Below, piece after piece: positions 29,504 through 62,203 of a stretch of DNA of 64,000 nucleotides. The notes beneath the pieces are model-generated. The model was not told the DNA's origin. It ran no database searches and saw only the letters and a list, made by a program, of their open reading frames with translations. The translations under genes and the position numbers were made by a program. Location of the stretch: positions 372,001-436,000 of the forward strand of contig JAFEUB010001787.1 in NCBI GenBank assembly GCA_024529925.1, in the 5' to 3' direction. Source of the DNA: Ophthalmolycus amberensis. Its lineage: Eukaryota; Chordata; Actinopteri; Perciformes; Zoarcidae. Position 1 is the first letter of the stretch; each line of letters begins with the position of its first letter.

Positions 29504-32500
29504 AGAGAAAAACGCAAACACTCCACAGCAACGGTGGACTACAGTTTACGATGGACATGAAATCGACAGGAAGAATCTATTTCAATTGATATGGTCTGTG
29601 TGTGAGCTGAGCCGGATCACTGCAGATTCTTCGCTCTCATGTGAACTACCAACAAGTCCGTCGCGCAGCAATGGCGTCATACAGAGACTGTTTTAGGGGT
29701 AGCCTTTCGTTTCTAACCCCTAATTTCAGTCTATTGCAAAAACAAACGTACGCAATGAATTTATAACGATTTATTTTGATGGATAAGGTGAGTGAAACAC
29801 AATCAGTGTTATTTGTGATTTATGTTGTTGATTTGTTCCTTGTTATCTGCAAAGTTTATAATACAATGAAATTTGCAATTCTTTTGAATTATTTGAATTT
29901 GGGGATGAGTTCATGAAAGTTCTGTGTTTTACCAAAATATCATCTGTGCTGCTAAACTCAAACACTACCAAAGTATTCATAGACAGCTTTGTTCCCTTTA
30001 CCTTCAAACCTGAACTTAGATAATTGGCGCCTATATCATTGATAAACTCATATTATAAATTGTAAACCTCTATATGCCAATAGATTAAACATTTGCTTAA
30101 ATGACATCATCTTGATGGAACAATCAGGATTTATTTAAAATCTGCACACTTCTGATCTTTTTTGCCGTTTTTAGATGTAGTTGATTTCTAATATTTTGTT
30201 AATGAAGACCCTAATTCTCTTTCAAAATACCTTTTGTACTCTGGAAGAGGCTTTTTTTTTAAAGAGACTTCATTACGTTGGTTTCGGTCACTTCAGAAAC
30301 ATTTTACAATGATACCAACAGTAATGTTTTCTTATCAGAGGGTCACCTCTCCCAGATTTGTATTTACCAGATGATTAAGATATGGCTGTCCAGTGTGACC
30401 TTATGCTGGATACCAAAATGCTAAACCCATTTACCACCCAGAATCAGAATCGGTTTATAGCCAAGTACGTTTGCACATACAAGGAATTTGGCTTGGTTGA
30501 TTGGTGCCAAGGCCAATGTTGTGCCAACGTTGAGTTCATCTCAAAAGGAAAGAATAGTCTTTATTTTAGCCATGACTTAAAAATTCTAAAAGTCCTGCAA
30601 TTATTTTCCAAACCTCTGCCCTCAGGATGAACTCAGCTAAAAGCGGAATACTGTGCATGATTCATGGAGAGCACTCAAGGTTGTGTGCATGGCCCCCAGT
30701 TTCAACCTTGGTGCCTTGGCCAATGAATCTCAGGAATGGCATCAGAAAGAAGGTCTAAATGAACTGCTCTGGCAGTCACAGGCACTTGAATATAATGGCA
30801 GACCTCTTCTCATTCCTACAATCTACTTTAAGTGAGACTTAGTTTGATTCATTCTAATTTACACTGCAAGAAAATTGAGATTTTTAAAAAATGTAAATGT
30901 TTAATGTGTGTAGAGGGAGGTAATCGGCTTGTTTTGAGCATTCTGAAGATCATTTTCATGAGTTCTGGAGAACTGCTGTACCAGAAGGTGGCAGCATAAT
31001 CAAAACTACATAAAACTAAAGACAGAATTGTTTATGTGGCACACTCTAGCAGCACAGGGTAGCATTATGTGACAAACTGACAATGTGTGCACTTTGATGT
31101 TTTGCTATTTTCTTGCTAAAATGCATTAATTTTAAGAATAATATATGACAGAAATAATATAATGGTGACTAAAATAACATTTATTGGAAAACAGATGCTT
31201 AGATGTGAATGCCAGTTTGAGTACAATATTAATCAACATAATTGTGCAACCCAAAAACATTTAAAACACAGTATTTTCGAAATAGTGAGACAGGGAATGA
31301 CAACACATTATTTGGCAACAATGTAAAACAAATCTGTTTATTTCTCACCTGTACCATAGGTTAGCCTGTAATCAGCACCACGTGCTTCAGCTATACAGCA
31401 TAACAGTACAATTCAAACCTTCAACATCAAATAATCCTCTATGCAGATGATATTCTACTGTACAAAACCCCATATTTTAACTGAAAGAAACCTTCAATGT
31501 CAATTTGTCAAGAATGTATAAGTTTGTAATCATCCTTTATACAGCAACCTGTATGAATATTAGTCATTCATTTCAATCATCCCTGATGCCCTTACATAGC
31601 GGCAATTCTATGAGAACAACCGGCCTGTTGTCTTTGTCATGCATCTTGGGATGACATACTGGGATTCAAGGCTCCAGCTATCTACAACATCGGCACAGCC
31701 GGTTTACCTTTCTGCTAACCATAGCTGCAGCCATGAGCTGGCCTTTGGCTGCGGTCAGAAGGATCTAAACTATGAGCAATATGTTTCTCTCCATCTCCGA
31801 AACACTTTGCTGATATTGTTAAGTCTCCTCTTGAGAAGTCCGTCTACCTTTTTTGGGTTGCTTTGCAGTGTAGGCAGTTGTTACACTGAACAAACAAGTA
31901 ATGTTAGCATTAGAAAGTAACGTTAGCATAGGCTACCGTATCAAACACCTGTATTTAGCATAATTCTAAGATCCTATTAAGGACAGCACCATTAACATAT
32001 GCTTATCAATTTTCTTACAAAGAGTTGTATGAAAAGATCAATACCACTCTCTATAATGTAGCTGGAGCAAGCAGCATATTAGCTTAGCTTAGCACAAAGA
32101 CTGGAAACAGGGAAACCCCGGCTAGCTAGCCTGGCTCTGTTCCAAAGTATCATAGTTCATCTACCAAAACACCTAAAGATAACTCTTTTATCTGGTTTGT
32201 TTTATCTGTACAAAAACAAAATGTAAAACCGACAATTTGTAATCTTACGTAGGGTTAAGAAAGACCAGTTTTTAGACTTGGGTGGAGCTAGCCCCTGTTT
32301 CCAGTCTTTGTGCTAAGCTAACTGGATGCCAGCTGTAGCTTCATACCATACAGATAGCAGAGAAGTGGTATCACCCTTCTCATCCAAATCTCTACATAAC
32401 TCTCTATGCTCTCTAGTGATACACCTTTAATCTACATAGTTTTGAGTTTCAGCTCATTTTTGGCTGTCCGGCCCACAACTTTACTGCTCTGGTTCACTTT

Positions 32501-33460
32501 CACCGGTCTTGTAATGCTGCAGATGTTTCAGCGCTCTAAAAATCCACTGTAAACCTCTTCAGCAGCAAACAGTACATAGACACGGTTGGAGACTAGCTGG
32601 TGAACTTAGTGGAGCCTTTAGCAGCTATGAGCCAGATAGGCCTATTTTTCTGAGGAGTTGGAAGAGACCAAACACAGAGTTTAAAGAGTGGATTTACGCT
32701 GCTCCGTTAGATTAAACCACGCCTTCCTGCTCTAACATACAGATGAACAGTGGGCCTCTTCCCACAGCACCCCGGGGTTTAGCGCCTTTGCAAAGGTTGA
32801 AATCCATTTTAAAATCATACTTGTTGCATATGTAAGACTTTACACAGATAGGTACCAGATGGTGAAATTTCATTTTCCCACAAGATATCTTCGATGTGCT
32901 GAGGCATGGGAACAGTTGACCAGTTAATATTTGGTCTGCACCATCTCCGCTTTTAAATCAAGTCTTCAAACACATTTAAGTCTTGTCTGCCCATGTGTAT
33001 ATTGTTGTTATAGCTGTATGATTTTAGCATCATTTCACTTTTAATATTCACATTCTTGATGTTGTGATATTCTTCTTTGTGGTGATTTGTTGATTAACAA
33101 CCCCCGCTTATCATGTATTTATTATTTTTTCGTATTACTACTTAGTTGTTTTTTCAAAAATACAATCATTATTTTAAATAATAATTCTTAATTATAATAA
33201 CTTATTTTATTTGTATTTATAATTTCCAATAGTATAATTTCTCCCATATTTTTATCAAATATCGTTCGACCTGTGAAGTCACTGCTGTTTTCATTTTTTA
33301 TAGAGAAAAAAAAGGAATTAAGAAGACACAAGGCAAAGCTTTAAGATTGACTGTATTTGTATGAGGTTGATACTGTATGATGTGGGTATTACAAAGCATC
33401 CAAAAGAAATAAGAAAAACACAGGATAAGTTGGTCAGTGTGCCAATACAAGCTCAAAATG
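29504..33460. other. unit B non-coding interval
   Basis: Counterpart of 22541-26500, with the same interspersed repeats. The fold-back element is at about 32060-32345 and the fish repeat containing CAGAATCAGAATCGG at 30439-30524. No additional exon is recognised. Confidence 0.6.
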
Positions 33461-33577
33461 ACTCCATCTGGAGGCAACATCAACAAATTTTGATCGTAAC
33501 ATGCATTTCATAGTATACGATAAGATGAAGCATCGAAAGCCGCAGCATCTTTGAAGGAGGGCGAGCCGGCAGCTGGT

Positions 33578-34205
33578 TCAAAAGGTGCCTTCGTCCACAC
33601 TTTTCATGATGCCCACAACCCAGGTGAGGGTTGGATCCACACAGATGTGACGACCCTTTTTCGTAACCACACTGAAATAAATAGATCAATCAATGACATT
33701 ATAATGGTTGAAAATTGAGACAAATAATAAAGACAAGAAGGAAACCAAATAGAAAGTAGGAAATGGGGACCAAAAGTATGATTTATTATCACAAATTAAA
33801 TGTTAAAAAGATTAAATGCAATATACAGACATCTGAGAGAAAATTTAAATTAATTAAAAAAGTACCGGTAATAGTCACACTATAACAACTCATTCTACTT
33901 ATCAAGGTTCATTGTATTATACAAAAAATAAGGATACAGTAAACTTACATGGCTGCAGACTTGGGGCATCGGTGATCAGTCATGTAATATGAGCTGATGA
34001 GTTTTTTGTTCAGTCTTCTCGGGTAAGGAGTGAAGCAGCAGTCGTCAGGGCCGATTCCATCTGAAGGAAATAATGAAGTGATGTATTATCAGTCACACAC
34101 AATGTGTTTGAATGATAAATCTAAGGTTATCTTACTGCTGCAGATCACAGAGGCGATCAGCGCATATCCCAGGATGCTGAGCAGAAGGATGCGAGTGGTC
34201 CTCAT
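33578..34205 (-). CDS. CC chemokine, copy B
   Basis: Paralog of the chemokine in unit A with the same three-exon structure: 34136-34205, 33949-34060, 33578-33671; 91 residues. The signal peptide is identical. Differences from copy A: exon 2 is 6 bases shorter, so the segment before the cysteine pair reads NGIGPDDCC where copy A has NGNDGVPDDCC. One Arg is Lys (LNKKL), and the C-terminal helix reads VVGIMKSVDEGTF where copy A has VVDIMKSVAEGTF. All four cysteines and splice sites are intact, so it looks functional. Chemokine N-termini determine receptor activation, so the in-frame change there may matter; that is inference. Confidence 0.92.
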
Positions 34206-34841
34206 GGTGACTCGATGTGAAGATGGAGATTAAAACCACAGCTGCTCTTTATCTTCAGTGAAGGGCTTCTAAATACAAGGTGGTGCGTTGTTGGGTTTAT
34301 CAAGATCGAAGGGGAGTTTTCTCTTTTTTCCTTCTAAAAGGTGTCACTAGTGTGGAGGGAGGGCAGCTGTGGTTTCACGGAGACTAAAGTTGCATGTGAC
34401 GGAAACGTTCCACTCACTTTTTCAAAAGGTTGAGGTAGATTACAGGAAATGCAGTTGTGGTTAGCCCGGAGATGTAGCTCAAAGTTAAGACAAAAACCCC
34501 AACAGCCCCTAACAACTCTTAAATCTGTATGAAATAAAAGACCTAATAAGACACTGGAATTAAATATTGGTGATATGTTTTTGCATTTGGTGTAATTTCT
34601 TTCTTTTTATCTCATTTAGTATGCTAGTAGGTGCTAGTAACTGGCCAAATGAGAATTCAAGTCTGTCAATTTAACAAATATGCACTTTAAATCTCAACTT
34701 TTATGCCATCATGGATGAAAGGTTCTTTAGGTGCTCAAAAGATTTTAACATTAACAATTTTCTCTTCTGCAAATACCACCCCCCCCCCCCCCAAATGCTC
34801 AAAGAGATCAATCTAAGAACAGCTAAATGTGTTGAAGAGTC

Positions 34842-35460
34842 CTTTCTGTGAGTAGACTTACAACCATCGCGTACAACTTGCATAGCTGTGTCACTGGATT
34901 CTTAATTTCCCATAATACAACTTGCTGAATGTGTAAAAATGGTGAACAGTCACTCGCTAAGAATCAAAGAGCAATTGAAAAAAATAGATAATTTCAAAAG
35001 AAGCCCCAATAGACCACAATGCAATGCTGCAACAAGACTATTAAAGTTGCACTAATCAATTTATTTTTCATATTTTTGACCTTTACACGAGGACGTTTCT
35101 TTCATGCTATTAATTGGCACATTATATTTTTTCTGTAGTTTGTCATGAGGTATTACTTTATGTAACATGATTCATCAGCACAAGGCAGATTAGTCTGAGC
35201 TTCCGCACCGTGAGTAAAGGCATCAACTATGTTATGAAATGGACATATTCAAAATGTAATGTGACCTTTAACAACACAGCTCTTTAGTCTGAATTGAAAC
35301 ATCAGACCAGATACAACCCTTCTGCTCTGACCTTTCAAAATAAAAGCCCTATATACATATAAAGTGCATAACTGTTTATCAGAGTCAAGAACACCCAAAT
35401 AAAGCTGTCGAGGGAAGTAAAACGTTTCAAATCAGTTAAGACACTGCTCCTGGTTGAATA
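34842..35460. other. unique sequence right of the duplication
   Basis: Unique DNA between unit B and the inferred tbc1d14 3' end. No exon is recognised. Confidence 0.4.
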
Positions 35461-37937
35461 TGTACATCTCTTTATTTTAATAAAACCACTGTTCATATAC
35501 AGTTCAAGTGAGATTAAGTCGCATGGTAACTCTGCTGTCTCCATGTACGTCCATCAGTCCTCAACAGAACAACACGTCTCTTGTGGGGGAAAAAAAGCAA
35601 TGCAAAACAGACGCCAATGCATATCAGCATATTACACGTTTTATTAAAATTGGATTAAACTTGCTTTCTGGCCACAGTGGCTCATACAGCGTTGTGTGTT
35701 TTTGTGATGAAGTAGGTAGTGTTGGTAGAGCTGGGGGGCCCAGCCTTTAATGTAACAACTAACTATAACTAACAGACCTTTCTGCAAACACCACTTAACA
35801 CGCACACACACACACACACACACACTTAAACGTCACTACTTAAGCACAAAAAGAACACTAACATTAAAAGGATGAAAAGCGGACAACCCGTTTAAACCTG
35901 CGAGTGATGACATGAAGTGATGATGCGAGGCACAACTCAAAGGCCTACGTGTATGTGCAAAAAGCTTATTGCAGTCCTGCGGTTTGTCACCACACAGGGA
36001 GACTGTGTGGTGCGTGTGTGGTGCAATCAGAAAGTGTTCTGTGCTGATGCAAACACTGTCTGTTAGCAGGCATGACCCAAACAAGCTGATGATTCAAGGC
36101 GCTTCCTGTATTGTTTTGTTTTTAAACATGTGGTGTACTTCATCTGTGGTCCAGGCCCTTAAGAGCGTTTGTTCTCGTCTCAGTGGGGACAGCAGGTCTA
36201 TGCAGCACTGATAGCACAGGACACAAGGGGAAGTAAAGTCCTCCGTACACCAGATCAGCAGCACAGCAGATGAAGCAGCTTCACAGCCAATAACAGGACA
36301 GTCACTGTCTGCACTTCTCAACTTTTTTCTTGTAGATTAACCACTTTAAACTCAGACAATATCAGTGTTTTCCCCATAAATTTACATATTTAATCTTAGT
36401 AATCCAGTAATCTTAGTAATCCAGTAATTTACTTTCCTTTACCTACAATGGGCCATCGTAATCAACAGTAAGATAGCTCTTCACTTGTTCTTAGCTGATT
36501 ATCAAGAAGAACAAACTGTCTGTGTTAACTCATCAAAACAATGCTGGTGATAAAACCTCAAGCAACAGTGATGTCGATACTGGCCCCGCCCACTGCTGGT
36601 CAGGAAGAAGCGACACATTAACCACGGTGTGTGAACGGTCTACATGACAGGAAGCAATAATCTGTGATCCAAACAGACGGACTAGCCCCCCGCTTACACC
36701 TGTGGAACCGTCTCCTGTGCTCGAGTTAGAGGCAGCAAAAACGTGAAGAGAAACGCTAATAAAAAGGGAAAAATTGGCCATTTGCGAGGCGGAACAACCA
36801 GTCGGACTGATTCTGTAAAAAAACAAACACAGGTAACGCTCGACCACAGATACAGACAGGAGCGCAGCTCCCTACGGCCGATTATCAAGTTGCAGTGTCG
36901 AGGCCCTCGGATCAGAGCGCCTACAGTGCATGTCGACTACTATTGACGTCATCAAGACAGGCTCAGCAACAACCCTTCACTTGTGTCCTTTTGATAAATA
37001 TTAAATAAATACATTTTAAAAACATCCCACCAACAGACTGAAATGTACCTCTAACATTTAGGGAAGTCCGTGTCTGACGCTTTACTTTACTCCAGTTTCA
37101 TTGGCATAAATAAACCGTAAAAGTCATTTTACCAGCAGCTCATGACCTCTTAAAAGCAAATGTAACCGCGCGGCGCTCTAAGAGACACAGAGTTATGTGC
37201 ATTTCATGGTTCTTTAGCTAAGAGAGCCAAGAGTTGACTTCATGGAATGGATCAGGAAACAAAATGAAGAAACACACAAATGAAATGCACACAGAGGACC
37301 AAACTAAAGGAATGACTTAAGTTTTGAGTGGGAAAAAAAAGTGCAGAAACACAGATTGAGACACAAAGACACCAGCTGGAGTTCCACGTCACACAATTCA
37401 ACACTGTCTGAGACTCATTTGAAGACTTTACTCTCCCTTTCCCTGACCGGAACTTATCGAGATTGGAGTCACATATGGACTTTTGTTTTTGTCACAGAAA
37501 TAGCCACATTTAAAGAAGAGACAAGTGGAACTGTAGCTAGAAAGAGTGTTGACTTCAGATCTAAGAGTGGTATCTCTGTGGTTTCCTCTGGTCTATGCAG
37601 ACCTGGATCCGCCTGCTGAATGTGGGAGTGTGTGATACATTCTACAGCCTCTGCTGCCTCTCAGCAGAGGAGGGGCAGTGGGAGATAAATAAGGCCTCGT
37701 ATTCTTTTCCACACCCCGCCCTCATCGTCACTGATAAACCCCCCTCTAGAGTCCTGGTTCCAGTTGGAGCAGTGATGCGGCTCTAGGGGAAGAGGTTTAT
37801 CACAGCGGCTACAACCGGATAAGTTCCGCTGAGCTTAAAAGGTCTTTCTTAGGGTCTATGTGGCCTGTTGAGGGTCCAGTTTCCCCCCATCGAGGGCTGG
37901 AGGAGACGACTGGTTGAGTCCAGTAACGTGTGACGGC
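35461..37937 (-). other. tbc1d14: tbc1d14 3' untranslated region (inferred)
   Basis: About 2.5 kb downstream of the tbc1d14 stop (37938-37940). A minus-strand AATAAA lies near 35470-35475. A CA microsatellite is present at about 35803-35825. No other gene is recognised; ORFs here are short and without domain features. Confidence 0.4.
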
Positions 37938-57120
<19,183 letters not shown>

Positions 57121-58215
57121 CTGAGAGAGCAACGGAGAGGGGACGGCAATTACATTGGAGGAACAAATTACGGTAAGTCATTATAGCACGAGAGCAAAAT
57201 GTAGAATGCAGAGCTGTGACTGCAGTCTTCCGTGCGGGCCCCCAGAGAGCTGCAGGAACTCACTGCTGAGATCAGCTCGCAAAAGGAAATCTGTGGATAT
57301 AAGAGTGAAAGCGCACCGAGCACCCAGAGAGCATTTTAACCACCTATGGGACATCATGTGAGCTGGCAGTACTAATAAAACTAGACGTTGAATGCATGAC
57401 ACAGCGGCAATAATCAACCTGCGATGTGTGATGTATAAAAAGGCTTCTTAGCTGCTTTTATTGAGGAATACAATCTTCCCACTTCAAATAACCACTTGAC
57501 CGTCTGCTCTTCCATCCACTCTGTTTGAATACGGTGAAAAGCCTTCTTTCACTGCATCATACAGCCAGATATTCCTTGCACTCATCCATCAGTGCGCTGT
57601 TGTCACTGAGCTGTTAGCAGAGGCTTTCAGCAAAAGCCTGAATGGAGCCCAGCTGTGAAAAGAAGGGAAATTTAAAAAAAAGCTTATTCTGACCGGGTCC
57701 ACATCCTGCTGTTTGTCCAGGTTGCATCTCACCTAGAGGACATTCACATTTGGCTTTATGTAGTGATTCTGACCCATCAATCAATGGGGGAATAGTTGCT
57801 ATATGAAACATTAAACAAGTTGCGTTGACACCACTTGGCTCTAACCCAGTGGACCCTGAGAGGCGGAGAAGAGGTCCGACGACACAAGTTGTCTCAGTTG
57901 GACCAATCTGACCTTCTGCCCTCTGACTTCCTCACAGTCCGTCCAGGTCAGGAAGCACCGAGCGGACACAGCTGCAGGCCGGACGCGTCATTGGCCGATA
58001 GCTGGCTGTGTCTGCTGCAGGCTTCTGTGTTTGCTTAGGGGGCGTTTCCTCCAGACATGCGGCCTCCTGCTGTGCTCACTCATGACTTGTTGAAAGCTGA
58101 TGATAACCATAAACGTGATGGTGTTGGTGAACTATGCTGAGGATACATTGGTTTCTTACTATAACTTAAGAGTCAGGACTGAAGCGATGAGATTTTGTGG
58201 AAGTGAAATTGTCAA

Positions 58216-58216
58216 A

Positions 58217-58275
<59 letters not shown>
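58216..58275. repeat. (AAT)n trinucleotide repeat
   Basis: About 20 tandem AAT units; the poly-Asn ORF is an artefact. Confidence 0.95.
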
Positions 58276-58705
58276 GACTAAATATGACACTTTGGCTGGG
58301 ATCGGTTAAGAATAATCTAACCTAAGATTACTTGACCAAATTTAAATTACAAATACTTTAATCAAACAAATAAATACATCTGCATGCCTAACAATCGACT
58401 GCTCTGGATTCCTTAATTAAACATTACATTGTTAGCTAGCTAGCTAAAAGTCAGTTACTCATGGCTCAGCAAAGAAGCTCAACTTCCTCCTCCTGCACAT
58501 GATTTGAGGTAAAACCATTACATAACATGGTTTAAAATGAACAGGAAATAAGGGCGAGCGAGAGAAACATAAGCCTTGTATTTGTATATCATGGCCGTGC
58601 TCGTAACAGTATGTGCTGCAGAGTTTACGAGACAATGTGTGGAACACAATCACATTCATCTGTTAATCCTGAAGCGTATCTAAATGTGCAACACTGCCTC
58701 TAGTG

Positions 58706-59363
58706 CAGAGGTCAAACTCATTTTCACTCCGGGCCAAATCAGCATCACGGTCGCCCTCAAAGGGCCGGTTGTAAATGTAAGACGGTGTAAATGTAACTAC
58801 TCCTAACATATTGGTAAATAACTGTCTCTGCATTTGATTATTGTTTATTCAAGTGTTAAAATATTGTACATGCAGTTATATAAATGTAAAAATATATTTA
58901 AGCACATTTCTGTTATTACAACTTAAATCCTTTTAATTTAGGGTTAAGAAACCCACATTACTCTATCAAAGATCAAACTATTAAAGAAAATATCAAAGAC
59001 AAATATCAAACACAAGTTATTACAATAACTTGTTCAATGCTTAAAATCCTTTCAAGGGTGCGTTTGCACAATCCCACGTGAAGTATTTCATGTGTTGTAA
59101 AGCCACGTTTAAAGTAGTCTTCAATGTACTCACAATACATTTCCATTTCAAATGTACAGTAACCAGCCAAAGAGCTGCTTCTATGAATGTATCTCATACT
59201 TTTGACTTTCTATCTCATAATTTCGACAATGGGGATCTTGTTTTTATCAAATCTAACTTTAAATTAAATTTTTATTTATTTCAATTAAATTATTTTTTTT
59301 CTATCTGGCCGGCCCGCGGGCCGCATCCGGCACGCGGGCCGGGCCGTATGTTTGACACCCCTG
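58706..59363. mobile_element. hAT-like non-autonomous element
   Basis: 658 bp. The left end is CAGAGGTCAAACTCATTTTC and the right end, reverse-complemented, is CAGGGGTGTCAAACATACG. Flanking 8-bp repeats CTCTAGTG (58698-58705) and CTCTCGTG (59364-59371) match at seven of eight bases. GGCCCGCGGGCC-type palindromes occur near the right end, as in the 42761-44216 element, suggesting related families. No transposase was seen. Confidence 0.8.
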
Positions 59364-61621
59364 CTCTCGTGCTTCACCTTGCAGCAAACATAAAGTTGCG
59401 TGTGTTGTACAACATTCATTGATCAACAGTGAAGCGCCGCAGCAGCTACTGCTTCTTTTAGGCTTACAGAGATGCTTCATTTTTATTTTCTTTATTAGAA
59501 TCTAACCGTCTGTCTGTGTGTATGTGGGTTTGCACCCCGTTTATCTGGAGAACCACCCGTGGCACCATTTGAGAACCTCGCCACAGTTCCACATCATACC
59601 TTTGTGTTGGGCTGTGTGAGCCAGCACGGCACCTTTAACCTTATTTACCTTCCAGTGACAACGCCTCCCTCTTTGTATGTTTTGCATCAGTCTCGCATCT
59701 CTGCCCCTCTGCTTACAGACTGTGGTACACGAGGATATTGCGAGCAGCAGAAAGTATTTCCTCATCGTGTGGGTGACTTGTGGCTTCAATGAAGGACTCG
59801 AATGACAGCGCGGATATTAAAAAGGCCAGCACAGTGAATTATGTTCTTCTTACAGTGCACATTGGAGAAACACAGACCAGAACACAAGCAACCGCCAGCT
59901 CTGCAAGGATTTCCCCTTGCTGGAAGGCATGAGGCATCAGACGCTCGTGGAGCAACATCTTACAAAGAGCCGTTAAGGGAAGCGGTCACGTTAACGCGGG
60001 GATGTCTGCTGTGATCACAGTCACCCAACTCCTCCTGGAGGAAATACAAAAGGCAGGAAACAGCAGCTGTCAGTCCACACAGAAGCAAAGGGAGAACGAA
60101 AAACATCGAAAATCTGATCTGAGAGTTTCACCAATAACTAGTGAATTGACAAAGAAAAAAAATCGTAACTCAAGGTCCGCTTACTAGCTTTCAGCCGAGT
60201 GTTCAACTCCACTTCTCTTGATCTTCATCAGCGTTTAGACACGTCCATGACTCGCGCTCTTGTTACCACATTTTATAACGTGACCAGAGTTTGATACGTG
60301 CGATGACAACTGAGCAAACTCCATGTGCTGAAGAAGATCGTTAAACACGGTTGAAAGCTCTGGAAAAACACTGTTGAACTACTATTGCCACGGTCAACAA
60401 ACTGTCAAGCTCAACGAGTGAATTCATCACGAACAGTGCAACTAAAATGTGTGATTATAAGACAAACACCAATGGATTCATTTCCGACTCTTAATAAAAA
60501 CTTCATATCATCAACGCATTGGGCTGAGCTGAGGTGTAACCAGGTTACACTATGGGGACCGGTCAACTTGAGTGACCCCTGTGAGCCACCATAAAACAAC
60601 GCTGCATAACTCAGAGTTTTTTTTCTTCACAGCTCGTTGGCTGTCGTGTGCGCCACCGAACGAGCGCTGACAAAGCAGGAGAGTGATTTACATTCAGCCC
60701 GGGGCCGATTGGGCCCCGACGTGAGCGCTGACACGGCCGAGTGCTCGAGTGGAACGGCTGCTCGCTTGTGCGTTGAACACTAGCCGAGGCGTTGCACTGC
60801 ACGGGTTTGCTGTCAAGTCTCCCGAGTATTCTGAAGGATTTCACAACACTTGCGCTCAGGAGACCTGGCGTGGAAATACCGAACAAGCTAGTACAAGAAG
60901 AAGAAGAAGTACATTGAGTTCTTCCCGTCAGGAAGGACCCCAGTGAGCAGGAGGGAGATATGCTCCAAGCTCTTCTTTTACAAGTGTTCCAGCACAAAAG
61001 CCACATTATACAACTGCTGATCAAAGCTCTGCTGCTTGCTTACAAAAACACAGAGACATGAAACTACTTCTGGCCGCAGTGGTTAAGAAGTGTCAACCAA
61101 ACATGTCACGTCATCTGCTGGCGTCCTACCTGTCAATGTACAGGAGAAGTGATGGGGTGGCCATCCTGCTCCGTCACCGACAATGACACCGAATCAAAAT
61201 CCTTCTCTGTCCCCCAAAAAACAAAGTAAAAAGAAAGAGTAAATAAAAGGAGCAGGAAGTGAAGCTCTCCTCTAGGCTAGATTCAGGCCCATGGCTTCCA
61301 TAGCTTTAGTTACAGAGTCCCACACAGCCGCTAAGTTGAGGCAGAGCGAGATTGTGGAGGAACCGGCAACGAGAGGCCTGATTTAACAAGTGGGAGGGGA
61401 GGAGACGGAGTCTGAAGGGCACAGAGGGAATGAGTAACTTCTCCATGAGAGGAAGGAGGGATAACGGAGAGAGATTACTGGGAGGGTTGGAAAGAAGGGA
61501 GGTACCGCCCGCTAACACACAATGGAGCGCACTCATTGATTTAATCTACAATCAATACAATCTACGCTGACGCGAACAAAAACACAGGGCGGCTGAAGAT
61601 GAATGTTAGTTTTGCGAGTAT

Positions 61622-62134
61622 TTGAATATTGGACAAAGTCAACCTTTTACAGCGCATGGAGTTTGCCTGAACAAGTCAGGGGTAAAACTGTTTACCTCTA
61701 ACCTATTTTTCTCCCTGCGTCACCCGTCTGTCCCTACTGCCAAGGACAAGATACAAGAGGAGTCTAAACAAGAGATAACCACACAGCATCGCCATGGAGA
61801 CCTTACAGGAAGGATGCCCCCGCCTAACGACAGCCAAAAGGAGGAGTCTCCAACCTCATCATCAGGGACCGCCTCCGATCTCCCACTTTCCCCACCCTTC
61901 CTAGACGAGGAGTCTTTACCTCCCTCCCCAGCACCTACTTCTATTTCAGGTCCATACTTTGGACTGCTGAGCTGTCAATCCTCTCTCACACTCTCCCCAT
62001 CCTCCCCCCACCTGGAGTTCACTGACCACATGAAAGAGCTGGTCATTGCTGGAACCAAACACACTCCTCGCCCCACTCCTCGACGATTCCACAACCATCC
62101 TCTGTCTCCCCTACCTGATAAAGGAAATAATTGA
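61622..62134 (+). CDS. LINE ORF1-like protein
   Basis: 170 codons rich in Ser, Pro and Thr, with no recognised RNA-binding domain (no zinc knuckle or coiled coil evident). Its position just upstream of the endonuclease frame suggests it is the ORF1 or N-terminal extension of the LINE. The first codons may be fortuitous. Function is unproven. Confidence 0.4.
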   Translation: MNIGQSQPFTAHGVCLNKSGVKLFTSNLFFSLRHPSVPTAKDKIQEESKQEITTQHRHGDLTGRMPPPNDSQKEESPTSSSGTASDLPLSPPFLDEESLPPSPAPTSISGPYFGLLSCQSSLTLSPSSPHLEFTDHMKELVIAGTKHTPRPTPRRFHNHPLSPLPDKGNN

Positions 62135-62203
62135 TATCTTCTGGGTCCAGGCTACAAGGCTAATGACACCAATGACTCTCTCCAGGAAAGGTCGGGGCCC
62201 TGT

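Larger units (their letters stand above)
28901..34841. repeat. large direct repeat, unit B (5.94 kb)
   Basis: Second copy of 21938-27875, same orientation. The offset drifts from 6963 to 6966 through small indels. It starts one base after the inverted senp3 fragment and ends at GAAGAGTC, after which the sequence is unique. It contains the second CC chemokine gene and a second copy of the presumed senp3 5' flank. Confidence 0.95.
57121..61620 (-). other. tbc1d14: upstream tbc1d14 intron (inferred)
   Basis: No tbc1d14 N-terminal exon is recognised. It contains a TAA/ATT trinucleotide repeat and an hAT-like element. The 137-codon minus-strand ORF at 60611-61024 has no domain features and is not supported. 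Confidence 0.45.

Noticed and set aside
60611..61024. Minus-strand ORF of 137 codons
   Set aside because: No recognisable domain, composition unlike tbc1d14 N-terminus, no supporting splice structure.
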